NCBI RefSeq assembly: GCF_014189505.1
Contig: NZ_CP050300.1
Span: 186,001-250,000, forward strand
Direction: 5' to 3'
DNA length: 64,000 nt
DNA from: Phyllobacterium sp. 628
Lineage (GTDB): Bacteria > Pseudomonadota > Alphaproteobacteria > Rhizobiales > Rhizobiaceae
Each line of letters opens with the position of its first letter. Position 1 is the stretch's first letter. Positions 1-7,668 of this stretch are shown piece by piece. Position numbers and translations under genes: made by a program. Under the pieces are notes generated by a model that was not told the DNA's origin, did not search any database, and was given only the letters and a program-made list of their open reading frames with translations.

Positions 1-455
1 GGCTCGGTCATCTGATGCGCGTTGACCCAGCCGCCACCGGACAACACGAATGCCATACCGCGATAAATTGTCAGCGTCCCCAAAGTCACCACGATGGAAG
101 GAATGCCCAGCTTCCAGACAAACAGGCCATTAATGGCACCGAGAAGCGCGCCGATCCCAAGAGCGATCACCACGATGAATGCAAGGGGAAGACCGGGATG
201 AGCGGCATTGAGCATGGCAACGGCCATGCCGGTAAAGGCGACGTTGGCAGCAACCGAAAGATCAATCGATTTGGTCAGGATCACCGTCATCTGGCCCAGG
301 GCGAGGATGATCAGGATCGACGTATCGTTGAAGATGTTCGACAGGTTTGACGGGCTGGAAAAGCCGGGAGAACGTGAAGAGAAAACGCCGAGCAGAACGG
401 CGATAATCACCACCAGCAGCATTTCGCGATACTTGAAAAGGTACTTGATCATCAT
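1..455 (-). CDS. rhaP: Rhamnose ABC transporter permease RhaP (N-terminal part, runs off the left edge)
   Basis: Translation of the minus strand from an ATG pair at 455/452 stays open to the window edge, giving about 151 codons of a hydrophobic protein. Near residues 50-65 it carries GQMTVILTKSIDLSV, the signature seen in RbsC/RhaP-type sugar permeases, followed by alternating membrane segments. It would form the inner-membrane channel for rhamnose together with a second permease outside the window. It begins 4 bases after the rhaT stop. A GAGG sequence lies 3 bases before the first ATG and 6 before the second, so the ATG at 452 may be the true start. Family and operon position agree; the rhamnose role is inferred from the neighbours. 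Confidence 0.88.
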   Translation of the reverse strand, partial: MMIKYLFKYREMLLVVIIAVLLGVFSSRSPGFSSPSNLSNIFNDTSILIILALGQMTVILTKSIDLSVAANVAFTGMAVAMLNAAHPGLPLAFIVVIALGIGALLGAINGLFVWKLGIPSIVVTLGTLTIYRGMAFVLSGGGWVNAHQMTE

Positions 456-459
456 CGCC

Positions 460-1980
460 TCATGCATTGCCGGTTGCGGCACGAACCAGCGTCTCGGCGC
501 TGAGATCGGCACGTTCGAACAGGCCGGCGGATAGGCCTTCGCGCATCACCAGTACACGATCGGACATCCCCAGAATTTCCGGCAGTTCGGAAGAGACCAT
601 GATAATGCTCAGGCCTTCACCGGCGAGTTCACTGATAAATGCATGCACCGCAGCCTTCGAACCGATATCGATGCCCTTGGTCGGCTCGTCCAGAATGAGA
701 ATTTTCGGCTGTGTTGCCAGCCATTTGCCGATGACCACCTTCTGCTGATTGCCGCCTGAAAGCGTGCCGACGGGTACGGAAAGCGCAGCGGCGCGCAAGT
801 CAAAACGTTCGGCATATTTCCGCGCCAGCGCCAGTTCTTCAGCGGCGCGCAGAAAGCCTGAACGCGAGGTGCGGCCAAGCGATGGCAGGGAGATGTTCTG
901 ATAGATTGGAAGCTGCAACACGGCACCGTGCCGCCCGCGTTCTTCCGGCACATAGACGATACCGGCATTGATCGCATCGCCGGGCGAGCGGATATCGAGC
1001 GCCTTGCCCTCCAGCGTAAGTTTGCCGGCTGAAGGCCGGGTTACACCAAACAGCGACTGGCAGATTTCCGAACGGCCGGCACCGACTAGTCCGTAAATGC
1101 CGAGGATTTCGCCTTTGCGTAGCTCAAACGAAATATCCCGGAACTCGGTCGGGTGGCTGTAGTTTTCCACTTTCAGCACGGTTTCACCCAGCGGAATATC
1201 AACCTTGGGGAAGGCATGTTCAATGGAACGGCCCACCATCAAACGAACGATGTCGTCCTGGCTGATATCGGCGAGTGTACCGCTGCCCACGGCCTTGCCA
1301 TCACGAAACACCGCATAATTATCGGCAATTTCATAGACTTCATCAAACTTGTGACTGATGAAGAGAATAGCTTTGCCCTGTGATTTCAGGCGTTTCACAA
1401 TCTGAAACAGGTCATCCACTTCTTTGCGCGACAAGGCTGCAGTCGGCTCGTCCATGATGACGATACGCGCATCAACCGAAAGGGCACGGGCAATGGCAAC
1501 AAGGTGCCGCTGGGCGATGGACAGATCCTTGAGCCGGACACGCGGATCGATATTGCTCTCAAGCGAATGGAGAAGGGCCAGCGCACGGGCATTGACGCCC
1601 TTCCAGTTGACCAGACCAAGCGTGGTCTTCGGCGCGTGGCCAATAAATATATTCTCGGCCACCGATAATTCATCAAACAAAACAGTTTCCTGATGAATGG
1701 CCGTAACGCCATGATGGATAGCATCCTGCGCATTGGCAAACACGACCGGCTTGCCGTCGATATGGATCTCGCCTTCATCCGACTGATAGATTCCGGTCAA
1801 GATTTTAACGAGTGTCGACTTTCCGGCGCCGTTTTCACCGATCAGCGCGGTGACCTGACCTGCAAAAATCTCGATATTGACCTCGTTCAGGGCCTTCACC
1901 CCAGGGAACGATTTGGAGATCGCCCGCATTTCCAGAATCGGGCTTACGGACGGAAGCTCAGCGAGGGCGGCATGGGTCAT
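460..1980 (-). CDS. rhaT: Rhamnose ABC transporter double ATP-binding subunit RhaT
   Basis: This 506-residue protein has two fused ATPase modules, as in RbsA/XylG/MglA-type sugar importers. The first has a full Walker A (GENGAGKSTL, near residue 50) and Walker B/D-loop (VIMDEPTAAL). The second has the degenerate P-loop usual in this family (GLVGAGRSE), with signature LSGGNQQKVVIGKWL and Walker B LILDEPTKG. It powers uptake of rhamnose delivered by RhaS. It lies between rhaS and rhaP in the order rhaR-S-T-P known from rhizobial rhamnose operons. A strong hairpin separates it from rhaS, so it is probably expressed at a lower level than the binding protein. The start ATG at 1980 is the only one before the conserved N-terminus. 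Confidence 0.93.
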   Translation of the reverse strand: MTHAALAELPSVSPILEMRAISKSFPGVKALNEVNIEIFAGQVTALIGENGAGKSTLVKILTGIYQSDEGEIHIDGKPVVFANAQDAIHHGVTAIHQETVLFDELSVAENIFIGHAPKTTLGLVNWKGVNARALALLHSLESNIDPRVRLKDLSIAQRHLVAIARALSVDARIVIMDEPTAALSRKEVDDLFQIVKRLKSQGKAILFISHKFDEVYEIADNYAVFRDGKAVGSGTLADISQDDIVRLMVGRSIEHAFPKVDIPLGETVLKVENYSHPTEFRDISFELRKGEILGIYGLVGAGRSEICQSLFGVTRPSAGKLTLEGKALDIRSPGDAINAGIVYVPEERGRHGAVLQLPIYQNISLPSLGRTSRSGFLRAAEELALARKYAERFDLRAAALSVPVGTLSGGNQQKVVIGKWLATQPKILILDEPTKGIDIGSKAAVHAFISELAGEGLSIIMVSSELPEILGMSDRVLVMREGLSAGLFERADLSAETLVRAATGNA

Positions 1981-2004
1981 GGGCGTACCAATGGGTTAAA
2001 AAAT

Positions 2005-2027
2005 GCCCGGCAGGAACTCTGCCGGGC
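2005..2027 (-). terminator. Intra-operon stem-loop between rhaS and rhaT
   Basis: On the minus strand GCCCGGCA and TGCCGGGC pair perfectly around a 7-base loop, and the 3' arm is followed by ATTTTTT. It has the shape of a rho-independent terminator lying 20-odd bases after the rhaS stop and before rhaT. In binding-protein operons such elements usually act as partial terminators or 3' mRNA stabilisers, keeping the binding protein more abundant than the ATPase and permease. Confidence 0.75.
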
Positions 2028-2047
2028 TTTGAGGCCATGTTGCCGGA

Positions 2048-3043
2048 TCAGAAAATCTTCGAGAACTGATCGATGTTCTTGGAGTCATAGACGAATGGGT
2101 CTGCCATGGCAGCTTCACCATTGTCGCCAATCTTGATTTTGCCCATACGGCCCGCATTGATCTCGCTGCCAGCCTTGCCGTCCGTTTCACCCTTGACCAG
2201 GCGATAGGCAATTTCGGTTGCGGAATAACCAAGATCGATCGGGTTCCAGATGGCAAACTCCTTCGTTGCACCGGACTTGATCGCGCCGGCCATTTCCGAT
2301 GGGAGACCAAGGCCCGTTACAAAGACAGTGCCAATCTTCTTGGCATCGGCGACAGCCTGCGATGCAGCCAGTACGCCGACGGTGGTGGGTGCAACAATGA
2401 CCTTCACATTCGGCTGTGAGGTCAAGAGCCCCTGTGCTTCGCGGTAGCTCTTGTCAGCAAGATCATCACCATAAACGGTCGTCACGAGATTAAGACCGGG
2501 GAAGTTCGGCAGTTGCTTCTTCATTTCGGCAATCCAGGTATTCTGGTTTGTCGATGTCGTGGTTGCCGAGAGAATGGCGAAATCACCCTTGCCGTCAGGC
2601 AGATGGGCAGCAGCAAGCTGCAGACACATTTTGCCAATGAGTTCATTGGATGACGGATTGAGATGAACGATGCGGCCGTCCTTGGCCACGGCCGAATCCC
2701 ACGAGATGACCTTGATGCCGCGGGCCATGGCTTTCTTGAGAGCCGGCACAACTGCATCCGGGTCGTTGGCGGAAATCGCAATGGCGTTGACGTTCTGTGC
2801 GATCAGCGCGTTGATGACTTCGATCTGGCCTTCCGCCGTGGTCGAGGTTGGTCCGGTATAGATGACCTCCACGCCGCCCAGTTCTTTTGCTGCTTCCTGC
2901 GCGCCTTTATTGGCCGCTTCAAAGAAGCCATTGCCAAGCGATTTTGCCACGAGGCCAATCTTGATCGTTTCGGCCTGTGCCTGCGATGCGAGCATGGCAA
3001 CGGCGAGCGCCGATCCCAATGCGAGTTTCTTCAACAGATTCAT
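2048..3043 (-). CDS. rhaS: Periplasmic rhamnose-binding protein RhaS
   Basis: The 331-residue product starts with a Sec signal peptide (MNLLKKLALGSALAVAML, cleavage after AQA near residue 24). It continues as a periplasmic-binding-protein type 1 (ribose/autoinducer-2 class) fold: TIKIGLVAKSLGNGFF, VEVIYTGPTS, INALIAQNVNAIAISANDPD. It should capture rhamnose in the periplasm for RhaT/RhaP. GGAGG lies 8 bases before the ATG. It follows the DeoR repressor gene by 48 bases and is first of the transport genes. The family is clear from the sequence; the ligand comes from the surrounding rhaR/rhaD/rhaI genes. Confidence 0.92.
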   Translation of the reverse strand: MNLLKKLALGSALAVAMLASQAQAETIKIGLVAKSLGNGFFEAANKGAQEAAKELGGVEVIYTGPTSTTAEGQIEVINALIAQNVNAIAISANDPDAVVPALKKAMARGIKVISWDSAVAKDGRIVHLNPSSNELIGKMCLQLAAAHLPDGKGDFAILSATTTSTNQNTWIAEMKKQLPNFPGLNLVTTVYGDDLADKSYREAQGLLTSQPNVKVIVAPTTVGVLAASQAVADAKKIGTVFVTGLGLPSEMAGAIKSGATKEFAIWNPIDLGYSATEIAYRLVKGETDGKAGSEINAGRMGKIKIGDNGEAAMADPFVYDSKNIDQFSKIF

Positions 3044-3091
3044 TTTTCATCCTCCCTAGATTAAAATTACACCGTTCCGGCGCTTTTGTTT

Positions 3092-3904
3092 TTATGCGAC
3101 CGAAATGGAATCCTTTGCTTTGTCCTGAGCTCCCACTTTTGCGACGATCAACTCGACACCGGCATCCTCCACCATTTTCCGGTCGGCATCTGAAATTCCA
3201 TCGTCAGTAATAATGGTCGCAACGCGCTGCAACGGGCACAAGATCAGGCTCGAGCGCCGCGCAAATTTGGTCGAATCGACCAGAAGCACCAGTTCGTCAG
3301 CCTGATTGATGAGCTTCTGCTCGCCCTGAATGATCAACGGATCGGATTCCATTGCGCCAAACGGCCCAACACCGACCGCACCCATGAACATGCGCTTGCC
3401 GTAGAAATTGCGGGTCACGTCATTGTCGAACGGCGAGAGGATCATGCTCTGCTCGCGATAGATCATGCCGCCCGGTATGATGACGGTGCTCTTGGAATTC
3501 TTCACCAGATGTTCGGCGATGGCGAACGAATTGGTCATGATCTGCAGGCGGCGCGTTGCCAGATAATGCACCATCTGGAATGTCGTCGTGCCGCCATTGA
3601 GGATGATCGCCTCACCATCGGCACACAGATTGACTGCCTCGCGGGCAATCGCACGCTTCTTGTTGATGTTCTCGGCCTCGGAGACCCGGAAAGGGCGGCC
3701 AGCCAATGCGGTCTGCTGTGGTGGATGAATGGCCTCGGCACCGCCACGCACACGGCGCAACTTGCCGGCAAGATGCAGCGAAGCGATATCCCGACGGATC
3801 GTTGCTTCCGACGCTTCCGTCAGTTCGGCAATGTCCTGAATGGTGATGAACGGCTTTTCCTGAACAGCGCTCAGGATAATTCGTTGACGCTCACGTTCGT
3901 GCAT
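3092..3904 (-). CDS. rhaR: DeoR-family transcriptional repressor of the rhamnose genes
   Basis: The 270-residue protein opens with a DeoR helix-turn-helix (RERQRIILSAVQ, then EASEATIRRDIASLHLAGKLRRVRGGA at about residues 30-57). A sugar-phosphate-binding DeoRC domain follows (EAIILNGGTTTFQMVHYL, TNSFAIAEHL). Such repressors bind phased half-sites and are released by a phosphorylated pathway intermediate. It is the first gene of the minus-strand transport operon and divergent from rhaD. The 217-base gap between its ATG (3904) and the rhaD start (4122) holds repeated TGATTGA-like half-sites that probably are its operator. The name RhaR follows the rhizobial nomenclature and is distinct from enterobacterial AraC-type RhaR. 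Confidence 0.9.
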   Translation of the reverse strand: MHERERQRIILSAVQEKPFITIQDIAELTEASEATIRRDIASLHLAGKLRRVRGGAEAIHPPQQTALAGRPFRVSEAENINKKRAIAREAVNLCADGEAIILNGGTTTFQMVHYLATRRLQIMTNSFAIAEHLVKNSKSTVIIPGGMIYREQSMILSPFDNDVTRNFYGKRMFMGAVGVGPFGAMESDPLIIQGEQKLINQADELVLLVDSTKFARRSSLILCPLQRVATIITDDGISDADRKMVEDAGVELIVAKVGAQDKAKDSISVA

Positions 3905-3951
3905 TTCTCTCCTCCACTCCCGTCAAACATTGCGCAAAATTGTGAATGATG

Positions 3952-4030
3952 TCAATCAACTTCAATCAAATAATTTCATGTGCACTGCACAATCGACAAT
4001 TTATGATCGAATTTGATCGTTTATGATTGA
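3952..4030. promoter_or_regulatory. Phased half-site array: probable operator of the DeoR repressor
   Basis: Between the divergent rhaR and rhaD genes, TCAATCA occurs at 3952-3958 and 3962-3968. Its reverse-complement form TGATYGW occurs at 4004-4010 (TGATCGA), 4014-4020 (TGATCGT) and 4024-4030 (TGATTGA). Within each group the spacing is exactly 10 bases, so all half-sites of a group face the same side of the helix, and the two groups point at each other. The last half-site overlaps the -35 box at 4027. This arrangement fits a multimeric DeoR repressor that may loop the 36-base interval. Confidence 0.7.
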
Positions 4031-4056
4031 CAACAATTCGTCGCCTGCTTCATATC
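4027..4056 (+). promoter_or_regulatory. Probable sigma-70 promoter of rhaD-rhaI
   Basis: A perfect -35 TTGACA lies at 4027-4032. The best -10 candidates are TCATAT (4050-4055, 17-base spacer) or CATATC (4051-4056). Transcription would begin near 4062, downstream of the ATG at 4023, which supports the rhaD start at 4122. The -35 overlaps the last TGATTGA half-site, consistent with repression. Confidence 0.55.
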
Positions 4057-4121
4057 TAGTGAAAATTCACATGGCTGGGGATTCATTGCCTGGCCATCAG
4101 ATGACGTATCGGGAGGCATAT

Positions 4122-6212
4122 ATGGCAGACAAGGTCCAACTTCTGGATAATCGTTGGGATGACCAGATAGCGGCGGGGCTGGATGAGCCCGGCAAGCTGC
4201 TCTATCGCTCCAATCTGCTGGGTGCCGACAAGCGCATCACCAATTACGGCGGCGGCAATACTTCGGCGAAAGTATCGGAAACCGATCCGCTGACGGGCAA
4301 GTCTGTGGAGGTGCTGTGGGTCAAGGGATCGGGCGGTGATGTCGGCACGATCAAGCTTGATGGTTTTGCCACGCTCTACATGGAAAAGCTGGAATCACTC
4401 AAATCCATCTATAAGGGTATTGACGACGAAGACCGCATGGTCGGCTTTCTGCCGCATTGCACCTTCAATCTCAACAGCCGCGCGGCCTCTATCGATACGC
4501 CGCTGCATGGTTTCGTGCCCTTCAGGCATGTCGATCATATGCATCCCGATGCTATTATTGCCATTGCCGCTTCGAAGAACTCGCGCGAACTGACCAAGGA
4601 AATTTTTGGCGATGCAATCGGCTGGCTGCCATGGCGCCGTCCCGGCTTTCAGCTTGGTCTCGATCTCGGCGCCTATGTGGCTGCTCACCCGAACTCCAAG
4701 GGCGTGGTGCTTGAAAGTCACGGTCTCTTCACCTGGGCCGACGATGCCAAGGATTGCTACGAACTGACGCTTGATATCATCAACAAGGCGATCGTCTGGT
4801 TCGACAGCAAGACCGCAGGCAAGATTGCATTTGGCGGAGAAATTGCGCGGAGCCTCGATGCATCGAGCCGACGCGCCATCGCGGCAAAGCTCATGCCGGA
4901 AATTCGCGGCAAGATCGGCGTTTCCGAGCGCAAGCTAGGGCATTTCGACGATCAACCGGCTGTGCTTGAATTCGTCAATTCCAAAGATTTGCACCCGCTG
5001 GCCGCGTTGGGCACCAGCTGCCCGGATCACTTTTTGCGTACCAAGATCCGTCCGCTGGTTCTCGATCTTGATCCGGCCAACCCTGATGCAACCATCGAAA
5101 CACTCGATGCGGCATTGGAAGCTTACCGTGCCGATTACGCGCGCTATTATAATGATTGCAAGCACGCCAACTCGCCCGCCATGCGCGATCCCAATCCGGT
5201 GATTTTCCTGATCCCCGGCGTCGGCATGTTGTCCTTTGCCAAGGACAAGGCGACGGCGCGCATTGCCGGAGAATTCTATGTCAACGCGATCAATGTCATG
5301 CGCGGTGCATCATCGGTTTCCGAATATCAGGGACTGCCCGAACAGGAAGCCTTTGACATCGAATACTGGCTGCTCGAGGAAGCAAAGCTGCAGCGCATGC
5401 CCAAGCCGAAATCACTGGCTGGACGCGTGGCATTTGTCACGGGCGGTGCAGGCGGCATCGGCCGTGCAACAGCGGAGCGGCTGCTGGGGCAGGGTGCTTG
5501 CGTGGTTCTTGCCGATATCGATACGGACGCGCTGAAGACCGCCAATGCCGATTTTGCGCAGCGCTACAGTGCTGACGCGGTGCGCAGCGTCCAGCTGAAT
5601 GTCACGGATGAAACCGCTGTCATCGCGAGTTTCGCCGAAGCATCCGTTGAGTTTGGCGGCATCGATATTCTTGTTTCCAATGCCGGCATTGCCTCCTCGG
5701 CGCCAATCGAGACCACCGATCTTGCCATGTGGAACCGCAACATGGACATTCTGGCAACAGGCTATTTCCTTGTCTCGCGCGAAGCGTTCCGGTTGTTCCG
5801 GCGGCAGACGATTGGCGGCAATGTCGTGTTCGTGGCGTCCAAGAATGGCCTTGCCGCTTCACCCAATGCCAGTGCCTATTGCGCGGCCAAGGCGGCGGAA
5901 ATTCATCTGGCCCGCTGTCTGGCGCTGGAGGGCGCAGAAGCCGGTATCCGTGTGAACACGGTCAATCCCGATGCTGTTCTGCGCGGCTCGAAAATCTGGA
6001 ACGGCGAATGGCGTGAACAGCGTGCCGCCTCGTCCAATCTGCAGGTGGAGGAACTTGAAGAGCATTATCGCAAGCGCTCGCTGCTCAAGCTCAACGTGCT
6101 GCCGGAGGACATCGCCGAGGCCATTTATTTCCTCGCTTCCGACGCCTCGGCCAAATCGACGGGCAATATTATCAATGTCGATGCTGGCAACGTGCAAAGC
6201 TTCACGCGATAA
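4122..6212 (+). CDS. rhaD: Bifunctional rhamnulose-1-phosphate aldolase / alcohol (lactaldehyde) dehydrogenase
   Basis: The 696-residue protein fuses a class II aldolase domain (residues about 20-390; GGGNTSAK, PLHGFVPFRHVDHMHPDA with metal-binding histidines) to a short-chain dehydrogenase (residues about 430-695; VAFVTGGAGGIGRATAERL as the NAD-binding glycine motif, and SAYCAAKAAEIHLAR with the catalytic Tyr and Lys). It should cleave rhamnulose-1-phosphate to DHAP and lactaldehyde and then oxidise or reduce the lactaldehyde. The start at 4122 is chosen because GGGAGG lies 5 bases upstream and the likely promoter lies after the alternative ATG at 4023. It heads the rhaD-rhaI operon, with 21 bases to rhaI. 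Confidence 0.93.
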   Translation: MADKVQLLDNRWDDQIAAGLDEPGKLLYRSNLLGADKRITNYGGGNTSAKVSETDPLTGKSVEVLWVKGSGGDVGTIKLDGFATLYMEKLESLKSIYKGIDDEDRMVGFLPHCTFNLNSRAASIDTPLHGFVPFRHVDHMHPDAIIAIAASKNSRELTKEIFGDAIGWLPWRRPGFQLGLDLGAYVAAHPNSKGVVLESHGLFTWADDAKDCYELTLDIINKAIVWFDSKTAGKIAFGGEIARSLDASSRRAIAAKLMPEIRGKIGVSERKLGHFDDQPAVLEFVNSKDLHPLAALGTSCPDHFLRTKIRPLVLDLDPANPDATIETLDAALEAYRADYARYYNDCKHANSPAMRDPNPVIFLIPGVGMLSFAKDKATARIAGEFYVNAINVMRGASSVSEYQGLPEQEAFDIEYWLLEEAKLQRMPKPKSLAGRVAFVTGGAGGIGRATAERLLGQGACVVLADIDTDALKTANADFAQRYSADAVRSVQLNVTDETAVIASFAEASVEFGGIDILVSNAGIASSAPIETTDLAMWNRNMDILATGYFLVSREAFRLFRRQTIGGNVVFVASKNGLAASPNASAYCAAKAAEIHLARCLALEGAEAGIRVNTVNPDAVLRGSKIWNGEWREQRAASSNLQVEELEEHYRKRSLLKLNVLPEDIAEAIYFLASDASAKSTGNIINVDAGNVQSFTR

Positions 6213-6233
6213 GAATAGTCCTGGGAGGACATC

Positions 6234-7526
6234 ATGGTTGAACTGCACATATCCGGCGAACTGATCGCGGCGGAAAACGACAAGCTTGCTGCGACACACA
6301 AGAGCGATTTCGAAGCGCTTGGTGCACATCTCGCCCGCCGCAACATTGATATTGAAAGCATTACCAGCAAGGTCGCCGAATTCTTCGTGGCGGTGCCCTC
6401 ATGGGGCGTGGGTACAGGCGGAACGCGCTTTGCCCGGTTTCCCGGCCAAGGCGAACCGCGCGGTATTTTTGACAAGCTCGATGATTGCTCTGTCATCAAT
6501 CAACTGTCACGCGCCACACCCAATGTGTCCCTGCACATCCCGTGGGACAACGCTGACCCGAAACAGTTGAAAGCCCATGCCGACGCGCTCGGTCTTGGCT
6601 TCGATGCGATGAATTCCAATACCTTTTCCGATGCACCGGATCAGGCGCATTCCTACAAGTATGGCTCGCTCAGCCACGTGGATGCGGCCACACGCAAGCA
6701 GGCCATTGAACACAACATTGAATGTATCGAGATCGGCAATGCGATCGGGTCAAAAGCCCTGACGGTATGGATTGGCGACGGCTCAAATTTTCCGGGTCAA
6801 AGCAATTTTGCCAGATCATTCGAGCGCTATCTCGGCGCCATGGCGGAAATCTACAAGGCACTGCCGGACGACTGGCGCATTTTTTCCGAACACAAGATGT
6901 TCGAGCCCGCGTTTTATTCCACCGTGGTTCAGGATTGGGGCACAAACTATCTGATCGCCCAGACTTTGGGACCAAAGGCTTTTTGTCTGGTCGACCTCGG
7001 TCATCATGCACCAAACACCAATATCGAGATGATTGTCTCGCGGTTGATCCAGTTCAAGAAACTTGGCGGCTTCCATTTCAATGATTCCAAATATGGCGAT
7101 GATGATCTCGATGCAGGCTCCATCGATCCGTACCGATTGTTCCTCGTGTTCAATGAATTGGTGGAGGCGGAAGAACGCGGCGTCGAAAACTTTCATCCGG
7201 CGCATATGATCGACCAGTCGCACAATGTGACCGACCCCATTGAAAGCCTGATTTCCAGCGCCAATGAGATCCGCCGGGCCTACGCGCAAGCACTGCTGGT
7301 TGACCGCGCAGCACTTGGCGCGTCTCAGGAGAGCAATGATGCGCTCATCGCGTCAGATACGTTGAAGCGGGCATACCGTACCGATGCCGAACCCATTCTG
7401 GCGGAAGCACGCCGAAGGGCTGGTGGTGCCATCGACCCGATTGCTGCCTACAGAGCCAGCGGCTACCGGCAAAAGGTCGGGAAAATACGGCCAGCCAGCA
7501 CAGGCGGCAGTGGCGGTATTATCTGA
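6234..7526 (+). CDS. rhaI: L-rhamnose isomerase
   Basis: The 430-residue protein belongs to the rhizobial/Pseudomonas type of L-rhamnose isomerase with a TIM-barrel fold. Visible conserved parts are VWIGDGSNFPGQSNF, FSEHKMFEPAFYSTVVQDWG (metal-ligand Glu/His region) and CLVDLGHHAPNTNIE with the active-site His pair, then GGFHFNDSKYGDDDLDAGS. It converts L-rhamnose to L-rhamnulose in the cytoplasm before phosphorylation by a kinase that should lie beyond the left edge. A GGGAGG sequence precedes the ATG by 6 bases. A textbook terminator follows at 7554. Confidence 0.93.
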   Translation: MVELHISGELIAAENDKLAATHKSDFEALGAHLARRNIDIESITSKVAEFFVAVPSWGVGTGGTRFARFPGQGEPRGIFDKLDDCSVINQLSRATPNVSLHIPWDNADPKQLKAHADALGLGFDAMNSNTFSDAPDQAHSYKYGSLSHVDAATRKQAIEHNIECIEIGNAIGSKALTVWIGDGSNFPGQSNFARSFERYLGAMAEIYKALPDDWRIFSEHKMFEPAFYSTVVQDWGTNYLIAQTLGPKAFCLVDLGHHAPNTNIEMIVSRLIQFKKLGGFHFNDSKYGDDDLDAGSIDPYRLFLVFNELVEAEERGVENFHPAHMIDQSHNVTDPIESLISSANEIRRAYAQALLVDRAALGASQESNDALIASDTLKRAYRTDAEPILAEARRRAGGAIDPIAAYRASGYRQKVGKIRPASTGGSGGII

Positions 7527-7553
7527 CCGCATTGCCTTCAACCAACCCCATCA

Positions 7554-7586
7554 AGGCAGCGCCACCGCGCTGCCTTTTTCTTTTTG
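7554..7586 (+). terminator. Rho-independent terminator after rhaI
   Basis: A 9-bp perfect stem (AGGCAGCGC at 7554-7562 with GCGCTGCCT at 7567-7575, CACC loop) is followed by TTTTCTTTTTG. It ends the rhaD-rhaI transcript and insulates the next operon. Confidence 0.9.
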
Positions 7587-7587
7587 T

Positions 7588-7654
7588 TTGACAGCGTCCG
7601 ACTCATTTGATCTTATTCTACTATAAAACACTATATATCATAATAATAGAATAA
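7588..7654 (+). promoter_or_regulatory. Promoter and inverted-repeat operator candidate upstream of the peptide-type binding protein
   Basis: TTGACA at 7588-7593 is followed after 17 bases by TCTTAT (7611-7616), a plausible sigma-70 promoter. An inverted repeat, TTATTCTA at 7613-7620 and TAGAATAA at 7647-7654, overlaps the -10 and surrounds a very AT-rich 26-base core. The TAGAATAA word also occurs in the nag operator at 19969, so a ROK-type regulator is one possible binder; the local IclR regulator is another. Confidence 0.45.
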
Positions 7655-7668
7655 CGAAGGGGAATGTC

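Noticed and set aside
4023..4121. N-terminal extension of rhaD from the ATG at 4023
   Set aside because: It overlaps the probable -35 box and lies upstream of the expected transcription start; the ATG at 4122 has GGGAGG and begins at the conserved N-terminus.
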